Positions 9,685 to 19,700 are shown, counted from the first letter of the stretch. The stretch is DNA of 64,000 nt from Hyphomicrobiales bacterium (GCA_028869185.1 JAGWTA010000001.1:1-64000), one strand, 5' to 3'. Numbers and translations: made by a program. Notes: generated by a model not told the origin, from the letters alone.

Positions 9685-10308
9685 GTGCAGCAGTCGAATC
9701 GCCAAGAGAAGTTGAAAGACCATAACGCTCCAGATTTATTTTTGGCAGTGATTGTGTCGGCGGTTGTCGTCGTTTCTACATTTCTTGATGCGCTATGGGA
9801 TGAGAATCATCCGATACACGAAACCATTGAAGTAATCGGTATCGCCCTCATTCTATGTTATCTATTTGGACGCGTCCTATGCGCCTGCTATTCCTCAGAT
9901 AAGGACTGCATGGCATTGAAACGCGGTCCGTATTCGATTTGTCGCAACCCTTTACACGCACTTTCTGTAGTCGCGGCCACTGGCGTCGCGGCGTTGTCTG
10001 GTAGTCTTACAATAACGATCGCTACCGCAATCATAGCCTCCTTATTCAATTTTGTGATTGCGCTCGCTCACGAAGAAAAGCGAATAAGGAGATGTGGAAA
10101 ATCTTATATCGAATACGTGAAAGCTGTGCCATGCCTGCTTCCGCGCTTGCAGCTGTGGCGGGCAGATACGACTATAAGCGTCCCAACGCACATGGTGGGG
10201 ACCACTTTCGCACGGTCAAGCCCGATCCTCGTCCTAATCGTGCTCATGGAGGCAATCGAGCTCCTGAAAGAGGGCGGTGTACTTCCGATACTTCTAAAAC
10301 TCCCGTGA
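9685..10308 (+). CDS. Isoprenylcysteine carboxyl methyltransferase-like membrane protein
   Basis: This is a 207-aa protein with about five membrane helices. It carries the ICMT/PEMT-family signature in the form KRGPYSICRNPLHAL (residues ~79-93), followed by ALAHEEKRIRRCGKSYIEYVKAVPCLLP, equivalent to the E-R-G-Y-Y-VP region that binds S-adenosylmethionine. Bacterial members are often found beside metal or efflux genes; their substrates are mostly unknown. The GTG start has a GGAGG site 8 bases upstream. Base composition is lower in GC than its neighbours, and the ccdA remnant begins only 4 bases downstream, which suggests it arrived by insertion. Confidence 0.75.
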   Translation: MQQSNRQEKLKDHNAPDLFLAVIVSAVVVVSTFLDALWDENHPIHETIEVIGIALILCYLFGRVLCACYSSDKDCMALKRGPYSICRNPLHALSVVAATGVAALSGSLTITIATAIIASLFNFVIALAHEEKRIRRCGKSYIEYVKAVPCLLPRLQLWRADTTISVPTHMVGTTFARSSPILVLIVLMEAIELLKEGGVLPILLKLP

Positions 10309-10312
10309 CGCA

Positions 10313-10944
10313 TTGGATGGGCATTGGCTTGCCCCCCTGGGCCTTGCGGCCGGGGTGGCCCTTTCCTTTACGGCGATCGGATTGTTCGTGGCGGCGGTCG
10401 GCTTCTCGATCGGTCTCGACATGACGGTCTTTCGATCGGCGGCGGCGATCCTGCTGATCTTGGTCGGAGCGGTGCTGATGGCGCCGCGCATGCAGACTCA
10501 GTTGGCAACTGCGGCCGGTCCGGTCAGCAACTGGACGCAAGGCCGCTTCAGCGGATTCTCCACCTCGGGCGTCTTCGGGCAATTCGGCGTCGGCATGCTT
10601 CTCGGCGCGGTCTGGACACCCTGCGTTGGCCCGACGCGCGGAGCAGCGTCGATCATGGCGGCGCGCGGTGAGAATCTCGGCATGGTCGCGCTGACAATGC
10701 TGGCTTTTGGCGTTGGCACATCGTTGCCGCTTCTGACTCTGGCGATCATGTCGCGGGAGGCATTGATGCGCTGGCGCGGCCGCATGCTCAGCGCGTCCGG
10801 CGGCCTCAAGACCTCAAGATGGCCCTCGGCGCGTTGCTGATAATAGCTAGCCTGCTGACCCTCTCTGGCTTCGATCGCGCTATTCAGACTGCGCTCAAGC
10901 AGGCGCTGCCGGATTGGCTGGCGGCCGTCACCACCCGAGTTTAG
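10313..10944 (+). pseudogene. Truncated and frameshifted CcdA/DsbD-type thiol-disulfide transporter
   Basis: The reading frame from 10313 to 10809 matches the C-terminal two thirds of CcdA-type cytochrome c biogenesis proteins. It has membrane helices and the second redox motif in the form WTPCVGPTRGAAS. The N-terminal part with the first Cys helix is absent, and only a TTG could start translation. At 10804-10819 the 8-mer CCTCAAGA is present twice in tandem. The extra copy shifts the frame, which then stops at 10840. Removing one copy restores an uninterrupted end (MALGALLIIASLLTLSG and on) that stops at 10944. The gene is therefore disabled at both ends. The restored stop overlaps the convergent ACR3-like gene by 4 bases. 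Confidence 0.82.
10804..10819 (+). repeat. 8-bp tandem duplication causing a frameshift
   Basis: CCTCAAGA at 10804-10811 is followed directly by CCTCAAGA at 10812-10819. The second copy shifts the ccdA-like frame by +2; deleting one copy rejoins the two halves of the protein. Confidence 0.85.
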
Positions 10945-11930
10945 CGAGATTCGTCCAGTCGTGGCGTGTGCTGCCCCGAGCCGCCAAGTTTCGGGATCAA
11001 TCGGATATAGACCAACACGCTGATCAGCTCGACCAGCGTTTGCGTGACGATAATCGCTGGCAGGACCGGGACGGCGCCTGGGACGGCGAAGGCGAGCGGC
11101 AGCACGACAAGCGAATTTCTCGTGGCGGCGCTGAACGCGATTGCGCGGCCAGCGGGCGCATCTAGCCGGAACAGGCGCGCCATTCCCCAACCGATCAGCG
11201 GAACGATGACCGCGAATGTGATGTAGATCGGGACCACGCGTAGCGCACCATCGATCGCAGGGCCAAGCTGTGGGACCACCGCCGCGACGACGACGAAGAG
11301 GACGAGCGCCGTCGCTGGCACAGGCAACACACCAAGCAGCGTCGCGACCCGTTCTCCGGCCTGGCTTCGGCTAGCCCATATCTGCACGAGCGCCGCAAGC
11401 ACCAAAGGAACCGCGATCAACCACACAAACGCGTGCACGAATGGCCCGATCTGCACGAGGCCTGCCGCATCGGCTCCAAGAAACACGCTGAGATAGACTG
11501 GCAGTACCAGCATTTGGACTATCAGGAGTGCGGGGGTCGCCGCCAGCAGAAGCTGTGCGTCGGCGCGGCCGAGATGGGAGAAGGTCACGACATAGTCGAT
11601 GCAGGGCGTGAGCAGCACGAACAGAACGCCAAGCCGTATCATGGGGTCGGGAGGCAGGAACTGAATGAGAATCGTAACGAGGACGGGGACCACCACGAAA
11701 TTCGTGATGAGCAGGGCCGCGAGAAAGCGGATACGCGAGACTGCTCGTCCAAGGTCTGCAAGAGGGACCTGCAGGAAGGTCACGAACAGCATCAGGGCGA
11801 GCGCAGGATTGACGCCGACCTCAAGCGCCGTCGTGTTGGGGATGACCAGGCCAGTAATCGCGGCCAGCACGACCGCACCAAAATAGATACTGACTTGCTG
11901 ATTTTCGAGCTTGTCGCGAAGTCCGGTCAA
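10941..11930 (-). CDS. Arsenite efflux pump, ACR3/bile-acid-symporter superfamily
   Basis: This is a 329-aa inner-membrane carrier with ten predicted helices. The helix-4 motif LLTPCIDYVVTFSHLG contains the Pro-Cys pair that is essential in ACR3 arsenite exporters, and the helix-9 region SAATRNSLVVLPLAFA carries the conserved N/E-type motif of the family. It is slightly shorter than ACR3 of yeast type but close to bacterial COG0798 members. No arsC or arsR is adjacent; it sits between a ccdA remnant and a heavy-metal ATPase in a metal-resistance island. It converges with the ccdA remnant. Confidence 0.82.
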   Translation of the reverse strand: MTGLRDKLENQQVSIYFGAVVLAAITGLVIPNTTALEVGVNPALALMLFVTFLQVPLADLGRAVSRIRFLAALLITNFVVVPVLVTILIQFLPPDPMIRLGVLFVLLTPCIDYVVTFSHLGRADAQLLLAATPALLIVQMLVLPVYLSVFLGADAAGLVQIGPFVHAFVWLIAVPLVLAALVQIWASRSQAGERVATLLGVLPVPATALVLFVVVAAVVPQLGPAIDGALRVVPIYITFAVIVPLIGWGMARLFRLDAPAGRAIAFSAATRNSLVVLPLAFAVPGAVPVLPAIIVTQTLVELISVLVYIRLIPKLGGSGQHTPRLDESR

Positions 11931-12393
11931 CTGTCATCCTTGGCCTTGCACATCCCGGTCAAAGCGAGACTCTTGGGACAATAAAATGCGATCGACTCTA
12001 TCAGCAACCACCTCGATCACCAGGTTGAGGAACGAACGCCGATTCCGCGCTGCGTTCGCCGTAACTACCAAAGCGTACGATCGCTCAGCGCGGAGCTGAA
12101 CGAAGTGGATCGTCGTGGAGAGGGTTTGCGGCGGCCAAATTGCGCCAAGGCGTAGAATAGCGAAAGTTTGGCGCGCCAGCGTGGATGAAACTGATAACTA
12201 TATTTTCGCTGGGCACTATGATTTCGTATCCGTCGACAGCCTCTTCTTTTCAGAACTACGATAAATTACGAAGCTGTGCTACGCCGTCGGAGCGCACCGT
12301 CGCCGAAGAGGATGTGTAGCTGGCAATCCTGATCGCAAGGCATTGCGCCTGCGGGTCGCAGCGTCGGGCGGCGCCGGCGAGCAGACACAGGGT
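11931..12393. other. Intergenic region with no supported gene
   Basis: These 463 bp lie between the ACR3-like gene and the P1B-ATPase. Only short open stretches with no recognisable protein are present. The composition resembles the rest of the left region. It may hold a degraded gene, but nothing in it can be assigned. Confidence 0.5.
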
Positions 12394-14535
12394 TCATCGT
12401 TTGATTCCGAACCGCAGCAATCGCAACGCATTGCTGGTGACCAGCACCGTCGCACCGGTATCAGCGAGGATCGCCATCCAAAGTGGCGTCGCGCCGAACA
12501 GTGTGGTGACAAGGAAGATGCTCTTGAGGCCGAGCGCCAGCGCGATGTTCTGCCAGATGTTGGCGAGGGTCGCGCGCGACAACGCGACTAGTTCGGCAAC
12601 GCCGGTGACGCAATTTTTGAGGAGCGCCGCGTCCGCCGTCTCCAATGCCACATCAGTGCCTCCTCCCATGGCGATGCCGATCGAGGCGGCGGCAAGTGCA
12701 GGCGCGTCGTTGATGCCATCCCCGACCATAGCGATAGGGCCATCGCTCTTGTAGGCAGCGATCGCGTCGAGCTTAGCGTCCGGCAGCAATTCGGCCCTGG
12801 TTTCAAGGCCTAGTACAACGCCGATCGCAGCCGCAGTGCGAGCATTGTCGCCCGTTAACATCACCGGGTGAGTACCGAGTACGAGTAATTTCTCGAGGCC
12901 TTCAGCGGCATCCGCACGCGGCTCGTCTCGCAGCGCGATCAGTCCGACGAGCTGCTTGCCCTCGCTGACCACCACCACGGTTTTGCCTTGGCTTTCGAGC
13001 GCCTCGATCTGCTTCCCGACTTCCTCTAGCACCTCGCCTTGCTCGGCGGCGTGGCGGGGCGATCCGACCGAGACAAAACCGGACTTGAGTCGGGCCGTTA
13101 CGGCTTTGCCAGGCGTTGCGATCCCGCCGCCAAAGGCTCTTGGTATATCGAGACCGCGCCTTTCAGCCTCGGCGACAATAGCCGCCCCCAACGGATGGCT
13201 GGAGCCGCGTTCGACCGCGGCGGCCTTCGCCAGTACGTCGACCTCGGTACTTTCGACCACGATAACGTCAGTGACCTGCGGGTGGCCCTTGGTCAACGTA
13301 CCAGTCTTGTCGAAGGCAACGGTTTTGACCTTGCCTAGCGTTTCCAGCGCCGCGCCTCCTTTGATGAGGAGGCCGCGTCGCGCGCCGCTTGCCAACCCCG
13401 ACGCGATGGCGGCCGGGGTGGATATCACTAGAGCACAGGGGCAGGCGATCAGCAGCACCGCCAGCCCACGATAGATCCAGGTGAACCAGTCGGCGCCAAA
13501 CAGCAGCGGAGGGATCAAGACGACTAGCGCCGACACAACCATGGCCGCCGGCGTGTACCAGCGGCTGAAGCGGTCGATGAACCGGGCCGTCGGCGCCTTT
13601 GAGCCCTGCGCTTCCTCGACCATATGAACGATGCGGGCAATCGTGTTGTCGGCGACCGTCCGGGTGATCTCGACACGCAGTTCGCCATTGGCGTTGATGC
13701 TGCCGGCATAGACAGTCGATCCAGGGTCCTTACTGACCGGGATGGATTCGCCGGTCACTGGCGCCTCGTTGACCTCCGATACGCCCTCGACGACAGTACC
13801 GTCCGAAGGTACGCGCTCGCCAGGGCGGACGACCGCAATATCGCCGACGATCAAATCTGCGACTGGCACCGTTTCTACGTCGACGCCACGCTGGCGGCGC
13901 GCCGTACGCGGTACGAGGTCGATCAGAGCCTTGATGCCGGCGCGCGCCCTGCCGGCGGCGACGCCTTCCAGCAGCTCGCCTACCGCGAACAGGAACACGA
14001 CGACGGCGGCCTCTCTCGCCTCGCCGATGGCTACGGCGCCGACCGCGGCGATCGACATCAGCATCTCGATGCTGAACGGCGTGCCCGACAAGGCGCCGGC
14101 GAGCGCACGCCGGCCGATCGGGATTAGGCCGACCAGAGTGGCCGCGATGTAGGCCCAGTTCGACCAGGCTGGCTCGACATACGACACCGCGAAAGCGAGC
14201 AACAGCAGGGCGCCGGTGCCGATGACCAGCCGCCCCTTCGGCGACGACCACCACGCACCTTCCGCGGTATCGTGATCATCATGATCACGATGACCCTCCG
14301 ACACGACCGGCTCAGATAGATCGACAGGTGCGTAGCCGAGCGCCCTGATCTTGGCCTTGATCGCACGTCGGGATGTGTAGTCTTCGTCAACCGCCAGAGA
14401 GAACGACCGCAGGCTGTAGTTGACATTGATGTCGCTGACCCCCGGCAGCCGTTGTATCGCGTTCTCGATTTTCGTGGCGCAAGCGCCGCAATCCATCCCT
14501 TCGATACGCAGCTTCAATGGGCTGGCGGCTGCCAT
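12394..14535 (-). CDS. zntA: Zn2+/Cd2+/Pb2+-exporting P1B-type ATPase
   Basis: This is a 713-aa heavy-metal efflux ATPase. It has an N-terminal HMA domain with GMDCGACAT (residues ~14-22), then a His/Asp-rich linker (GHRDHDDHDTAEG, ~82-94), the actuator TGES, the transmembrane metal site CPC in LLIACPCALVIST, the phosphorylation motif DKTGTLTKG, the HP motif of the ATP-binding domain (GSSHPLG) and the hinge GDGINDAPALA. CPC with a single GMDCxxC domain indicates the ZntA/CadA (P1B-2) group rather than CopA. Transcription is divergent from a MerR-type regulator, with the promoter bearing a perfect MerR-type operator, so induction by divalent soft metals is expected. Confidence 0.93.
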   Translation of the reverse strand: MAAASPLKLRIEGMDCGACATKIENAIQRLPGVSDINVNYSLRSFSLAVDEDYTSRRAIKAKIRALGYAPVDLSEPVVSEGHRDHDDHDTAEGAWWSSPKGRLVIGTGALLLLAFAVSYVEPAWSNWAYIAATLVGLIPIGRRALAGALSGTPFSIEMLMSIAAVGAVAIGEAREAAVVVFLFAVGELLEGVAAGRARAGIKALIDLVPRTARRQRGVDVETVPVADLIVGDIAVVRPGERVPSDGTVVEGVSEVNEAPVTGESIPVSKDPGSTVYAGSINANGELRVEITRTVADNTIARIVHMVEEAQGSKAPTARFIDRFSRWYTPAAMVVSALVVLIPPLLFGADWFTWIYRGLAVLLIACPCALVISTPAAIASGLASGARRGLLIKGGAALETLGKVKTVAFDKTGTLTKGHPQVTDVIVVESTEVDVLAKAAAVERGSSHPLGAAIVAEAERRGLDIPRAFGGGIATPGKAVTARLKSGFVSVGSPRHAAEQGEVLEEVGKQIEALESQGKTVVVVSEGKQLVGLIALRDEPRADAAEGLEKLLVLGTHPVMLTGDNARTAAAIGVVLGLETRAELLPDAKLDAIAAYKSDGPIAMVGDGINDAPALAAASIGIAMGGGTDVALETADAALLKNCVTGVAELVALSRATLANIWQNIALALGLKSIFLVTTLFGATPLWMAILADTGATVLVTSNALRLLRFGIKR

Positions 14536-14567
14536 GGGGTCACCTCGATAAGTTCGACATGACTACC

Positions 14568-14598
14568 CATATGGACCCTGTAGCAACTACAGGGTCAA
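14568..14598 (-). promoter_or_regulatory. MerR-type promoter/operator of the P1B-ATPase gene
   Basis: The arms GACCCTGTAG (14574-14583) and CTACAGGGTC (14587-14596) form a perfect 10-bp inverted repeat with a 3-bp centre. On the minus strand it lies between a -35 box TTGACC (14593-14598) and a -10 box CATATG (14568-14573) with a 19-bp spacer. The over-long spacer is the hallmark of MerR-family promoters, which become active when the metal-bound regulator untwists the DNA. The arms resemble CadR/PbrR/ZntR operators. Confidence 0.88.
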
Positions 14599-14602
14599 GG
14601 CT

Positions 14603-15004
14603 ATGACAGGCGATTTCCTTGCCATCGGCGAGTTGGGGCGGAGGACGGACACCAAAGTCGAGACAATCCGCTATTATGAGCGGATTGGATTGCTGGCTGC
14701 GCCGGGCCGGACGGCGGGCAACTATCGCGCCTATGGTTCAGAGCACCTCAATCGGCTGAGCTTCATCCGACGCTCGCGTGACCTTGGGTTTTCGCTCGAT
14801 CATGTTCGCGCACTTCTCGGTCTGGCCGACCAGCGCAATCGTTCCTGCGACGCTGTCGATGCAATCGCCAAAGAGCACCGGGCCGAGGTTGACCGAAAGA
14901 TTGCCGACTTGCACGCCCTGCGTCGTGAACTCGACAACATGATCGATCAATGCCGCTGCGGCACGGTTGCCGACTGCCGGATCATTGATGCGTTGTCGCC
15001 ATAG
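14603..15004 (+). CDS. MerR-family heavy-metal-responsive regulator (CadR/PbrR/ZntR-like)
   Basis: This is a 133-aa regulator. The N-terminal winged helix (LAIGELGRRTDTKVETIRYYERIGLL) is followed by a dimerisation helix and C-terminal metal-ligand cysteines: one in RSCDAV (residue ~94), then CRCGTVADC near the end. That Cys spacing fits the Zn/Cd/Pb branch of the family. The start lies only 6 bases from the operator arm, so the regulator bound there would also block its own expression, and its mRNA leader must be very short unless transcription starts elsewhere. It is divergent from its likely target, the P1B-ATPase. Confidence 0.9.
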   Translation: MTGDFLAIGELGRRTDTKVETIRYYERIGLLAAPGRTAGNYRAYGSEHLNRLSFIRRSRDLGFSLDHVRALLGLADQRNRSCDAVDAIAKEHRAEVDRKIADLHALRRELDNMIDQCRCGTVADCRIIDALSP

Positions 15005-15184
15005 TCGAAAATCGCAGTCACCCGCCGTTCACCACCGTGCCGAGGCCGCGAACGCGGGCTGCGCGCTTCAGCCCTTGGTAGCGCGCCGCACCACCACTGT
15101 TCAGTACACGGTCGAAAATGGCGATCGTAGTAAGGCAAACTTTAGAGGGTTACGACGCCATTTTGGCGTACCGCAGCGTAGTTT
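15005..15184. other. Non-coding junction between metal island and tRNA-Arg
   Basis: This stretch holds no supported gene. It contains two near-identical words, TTTTGGCGTACC (near 15164) and TTTTGGCGCACC (15182-15193). The second runs into the tRNA 3' end and includes the encoded CCA (complement TGG). It is the probable right edge of the metal-resistance island. Confidence 0.4.
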
Positions 15185-15261
15185 TGGCGCACCCGGCACG
15201 ATTCGAACGTGCGGCCTCCACCTTCGGAGGGTGGCGCTCTATCCAGCTGAGCTACGGGTGC
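15185..15261 (-). tRNA. tRNA-Arg(CCG)
   Basis: A 77-nt cloverleaf on the minus strand. The 7-bp acceptor stem is GCACCCG/CGGGTGC, the D-arm contains AGCTCAGCTGGATAGAGC, and the anticodon arm is CCACC-CTCCGAA-GGTGG with anticodon CCG (reads CGG, Arg). The T-loop is GTTCGAATC, the discriminator is G, and CCA is encoded (15185-15187). The tRNA 3' end faces the metal-resistance region. Confidence 0.95.
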
Positions 15262-15621
15262 AACACGGCAGCTACTAGTGCGGTATCCGCGCGAGCGTCA
15301 ATCGACGCGTGGCGCATTATCTCCATTCCTGACTCAGTGTGCAACCAAGTCTGATCGTCAAATCGCGCGCTTATGTTCGCACTGAGATGCGACAAGCTTA
15401 AACGCACCATGTCTGCGCCGCCGCGAGTCAATCGGCGCACGACAAGTCGCGCGCTCGTCCTCTCGCACGCAAGACGCACTCCGCGTCAACACATCAAGCC
15501 GCACTACGCTGTCACACGCTACGCTACGGTCTCTGCTGCTTCCGTGGTGCTTCCGCGAGCAATTTTCGGTCAACGAGAACAAAATCGGTTCTTGCTAAGT
15601 GCGTGAAAATATGAGAGAAAA
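15262..15621. other. Spacer between two tRNA-Arg genes, no supported gene
   Basis: These 360 bp hold no convincing coding frame. They separate two tRNA-Arg(CCG) genes of the same strand. They may be left over from one or more tRNA-directed integrations, but no integrase fragment is recognisable. Confidence 0.5.
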
Positions 15622-15698
<77 letters not shown>

Positions 15699-15828
15699 GA
15701 GGGGCCCTGTCTAGCCGATTGGCCTCGCGCGGGCAATCAAGAGGCTTCGCTTTTGCTTCGTTTGAGCCGGTGAGGCCCGAACGGCGCGCGATGCGCCGGT
15801 TTGGGTCGGCTTTGCCCCGGACTGAAAC

Positions 15829-16713
15829 ATGCGCGCGCATCTGTTTTCGCACAATTTCGCCAGCGCGCGCGTGCGCGGGCAGGACAGCGCCGCCGCCATG
15901 GGGCTGCTGGCGCTGTTTGCCGTCGCGCCTGTGGCGGGCATGGCCGCTGGCGGGCTCGATCTGGCGCGCCTGCTGGGCGCTGCATTGCTCATGCCCGCCT
16001 TTCTGTTTTTCGCGGGCGCGATCTTCACCGCGCGCGACCGGCGGCTGTGCCTCAATCTGGCCGCCGTCGGCGCGCTTCTGGCGTGGTCGGCCGACGCGCT
16101 TGCGCAAGCGAGTCCGGCCCTGATCGCGCTGGCCGCCCCGGCAGCTTTCGCCGCGCTTTACGCCGTTCTGTCGCGCTGGCGGGCCACAACCATCCTCGTC
16201 ATCGCTGTCGTGCTGCACGTTCTGGCGGCCGTGCGCGGCGGTGTCTACGATCGCACGATCGGCATGTTCCTGTTTTATGTCGTCGGCGTTTTGGCCGGCG
16301 CGCATCGCTCTGCGCTGTTGCGGCGCGCCTTTCCCGATGTCGCGCTGGGCGCGCTGGCGCCGGTGGCGCTCGCCGCCTGCGCCATTGTTTTCGCCGCACA
16401 TGCCGCGCCCGGCCGCGGCGCCGCGCGCATTGCTGAAATGGGGCCGCTGGCGGCGGTTTTCGGCGCGGCGATGGGCCCTGCGCTGCTTGCCGCCGCCGAT
16501 GCGGTGGAGACGCCCGGCCTGCAGGATTTTCTTGCCCGTCTCGGCCGTCTCGCGCCTGCGCTGCTCGCCATCTGGCCGGTTGCGCTCGTCAAGGCGGCGG
16601 GCCTTTTGCCCAAGGCGCCGCCGCCCGCCAGCGCGCTGTTGCTGTCGCTCAGCATTCTTGCGCTTGCGTTTCTGGCTCTTGATTCCCTGCGCAGGTCGCC
16701 GCGCCTGTTCTAA
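15829..16713 (+). CDS. Multi-pass membrane protein of unknown function
   Basis: This is a 294-aa, strongly hydrophobic Ala/Leu-rich protein with about eight to ten predicted helices and short loops. A polar loop RGGVYDRTIGMFLFYVVGVLAGAH (residues ~136-159) has the flavour of acyltransferase-3/OpgC-type membrane proteins, but no catalytic motif is clear. It is followed 30 bp downstream by polA on the same strand. Codon use matches the chromosome to the right rather than the metal island. The function is not assigned. Confidence 0.65.
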   Translation: MRAHLFSHNFASARVRGQDSAAAMGLLALFAVAPVAGMAAGGLDLARLLGAALLMPAFLFFAGAIFTARDRRLCLNLAAVGALLAWSADALAQASPALIALAAPAAFAALYAVLSRWRATTILVIAVVLHVLAAVRGGVYDRTIGMFLFYVVGVLAGAHRSALLRRAFPDVALGALAPVALAACAIVFAAHAAPGRGAARIAEMGPLAAVFGAAMGPALLAAADAVETPGLQDFLARLGRLAPALLAIWPVALVKAAGLLPKAPPPASALLLSLSILALAFLALDSLRRSPRLF

Positions 16714-16743
16714 CGGCGCGCGCGATGGGTTAGTTTACGGCCC

Positions 16744-19700
16744 ATGACCCATCGCCCCGTTTCGCCTGGCGACCATGTTTTTCTGGTCGACGGCTCGTCT
16801 TTCGTTTTTCGCGCCTATTTCCAGTCCATCCGTCAGGATCCGAAATATAATTACAGGTCCGATCGTCTGCCGACCGGCGCGGTGCGCCTGTTCTGCGTGA
16901 AGATGCTGCAATTCGTGCGCGAGGGCGCCATCGGCGTGAAGCCGACGCATCTCGGCATCATTTTCGACAAGTCGGAAAACTCCTTTCGCAAGGAAATCTA
17001 TCCGCCTTACAAGTCGAACCGTTCCGATCCGCCGGACGATCTCGTTCCGCAATTCCCGCTCATGCGCGAGGCGGTGCGCGCCTTTGGCCTGAAACCGGTC
17101 GAGCAGGATGTCTACGAAGCGGACGATCTGATCGCGACCTATGCGCGACAGGCGGCCGCGCGCGGGGCCGATGTCCTCATCATTTCCGCCGACAAGGATT
17201 TGATGCAACTCGTCGGACCCAAGATCGCCATGTACGATCCCGCCTCCGGCGAGCGAGACGAGCGTCGCATCGGCGTCGCCGAAGCGCAGGATTATTTCGG
17301 CGTGCCGCCCGAAAAAATCGTCGACGTGCAGGCGCTGGCCGGCGATTCCACCGACAACGTGCCCGGCGCCCGCGGCATCGGCGTCAAGACAGCCGCGCAG
17401 CTGATTCAGGAATACGGCTCGCTCGAGGAACTGCTGGCGCGCGCGCCCGAAATCAAACAGCCCAAGCGCCGCGAAACGCTGACCGACAAGGACAGCGTCG
17501 AACTCATCCGCTTGTCGAAGAAGCTGGTGACTCTGGTGGAAGATGTCGATGTGGAAACGCCGCTCGACGATCTGTCGCTCGTCGCGCCGGATGCAAAGCA
17601 GCTTGTCGCCTTCCTGAAGGCGATGGAATTCACAACGATCACGCGCCGCGTGGCGGAATTTTACGGCGTCGAGGCCGCAGAAATCGAGCCGCAATCCGAT
17701 CTTGTGGGGCAGGGCGCCTGGCGCGCGCGCCAAGGCGAGTTTGCGCCGGCAAGCGAAAGCGCCGCGCAGAAGACTGCCGCCGCGCCATCCGTTGAAAAAG
17801 CAAAGGGAAAGGCGGACAAGCCGCCCGCCGCGCCAGCCGATTTCACGCCGGCCGCGCTTGCCGCCGCGCGCGCGCAGGAGGCGACGGCGCCGTTCGATCG
17901 CAGCCAATATGCCATCGTGCGCGATCTGCCGACGCTCGACGCCTGGATCAAGGCGGCGTTCGAACTCGGCCGCGTCGCCATCGACACCGAAACCAGTTCG
18001 CTCGATCCCGTGACAAGCGAACTCATCGGCGTATCCATGGCGTTGGCGCCGAACTGGGCCTGCTACATTCCCCTTGGCCATGTGAAAGAGAACGCCGGCG
18101 ATCTTTTCGGCGCGCAGGGCCTCGCGCCGGGCCAGCTCGCCTGGGCGGATGTGAAGCAGCGCCTCAAGCCGATGCTGGAGGCGCCGTCGGTTCTGAAGAT
18201 TTTGCAGAACGCCAAGTTCGACTGGGTTGTGCTGAAGCAGCACGGCGTCGAGATGGCGCCGCTGGCCGACACGATGCTGGCGTCTTACGCGCTGGACGCC
18301 GGACGCATCGGCCACGGCATGGACGAGCTTTCCGAAAAACTGCTGGGACACAAGCCGCTGGCTTTCGGCGAAGTCGCAGGCCAGGGCAAGACATTCATCG
18401 GCTTTGCGCGCGTGCCGATTGAAAGAGCCGCGGAATATTCTGCCGAAGACGCCGATGTCACGTTCCGCTTGTGGAAATTGCTGGAGCCGCGTCTTGTCGC
18501 CGAAAGCATGGCCAATGTTTACGAAACGCTTGAACGGCCGATGATCGAAACGCTTGCGCGCATGGAATTGCGCGGCATATCGATCGACCGCCAGATACTC
18601 GCGCGACTGTCAGGCGAATTTGCGCAGGACATGGCGCGGCTTGAAGCGGGCGTCTATGAACTGGCGGGCGAAACCTTCAACATCGGATCGCCCAAGCAGA
18701 TCGGCGACATTCTGTTTGGCAAGATGGGCCTGCCCGGAGCGAAGAAAACGGCGACCGGCGCCTGGTCGACCGCAGCAGGCATTCTCGAAGATCTCGCCGA
18801 AGAGGGGCACGAGCTGCCGCAGCGCATTCTCGATTGGCGGCAACTGGCCAAGCTGAAATCGACCTACGCCGACGCCTTGCCATCGTTCGTCAATGCGGCG
18901 ACCAGGCGCGTGCACACGTCCTACGCGCTTGCTTCGACGACGACAGGCCGCCTGTCCTCCTCCGAACCCAACCTGCAGAACATTCCCGTTCGCAATGAGG
19001 CGGGCCGCAAGATCAGAACGGCTTTCATCGCAGCGCCCGGTCACAAGCTGATCTCCGCCGATTACAGCCAGATCGAACTGCGTCTGCTCGCCCATATCGC
19101 AGACATTCCGCAACTCAAGAAAGCCTTCGCGGAAGGGCGCGACATTCACGCGATGACGGCGTCCGAAATGTTCGGCGTGCCCATCGAGGGCATGCCGGGC
19201 GAAGTGCGCCGCCGGGCGAAAGCGATCAACTTTGGAATCGTCTACGGCATATCGGCCTTCGGTCTCGCCAATCAGCTTGGCATTCCGCGCGAGGAGGCTG
19301 GCGCCTACATCCGCAAATATTTCGAGCGCTTTCCCGGCATTCGCACATACATGGACGCAACGCGAAAACTGGCCAAGGAGCAGGGTTTCGTCACCACGCT
19401 GTTTGGCCGCAAGGCGCATTATCCGCGCATCGCCTCATCCAACCCGTCCGAGCGCGCATTCAACGAGCGCGCCGCAATCAATGCGCCGATTCAAGGAACG
19501 GCGGCCGACATCATCCGTCGCGCCATGGTGCGGATGGATGCGGAACTGGCGCGCGCCAATCTGCATGCGCGCATGCTGTTGCAGGTGCATGACGAACTGG
19601 TTTTCGAAGTCCCGGACGCTGAGATCGAGCAAACGATCGCGCTGGTTTCGCGCGTCATGGAGCACGCGCACGAGCCGCAGGTCGAGCTTACCGTTCCCCT

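Noticed and set aside
11983-12161. Possible small gene between the ACR3-like gene and the P1B-ATPase
   Set aside because: Open frames here are short, lack ribosome sites and match nothing recognisable.
15164-15193. Repeat TTTTGGCG(T/C)ACC as an attachment site
   Set aside because: Only 12 bases, imperfect, and both copies are on the same side of the putative island; a true att repeat would be at the far end, outside the window.
16735-18351. Long open frame (538 codons) antisense to polA
   Set aside because: It is the mirror of a GC-rich coding strand; the product is His/Arg-rich without any known motif, while polA on the other strand has complete motifs.
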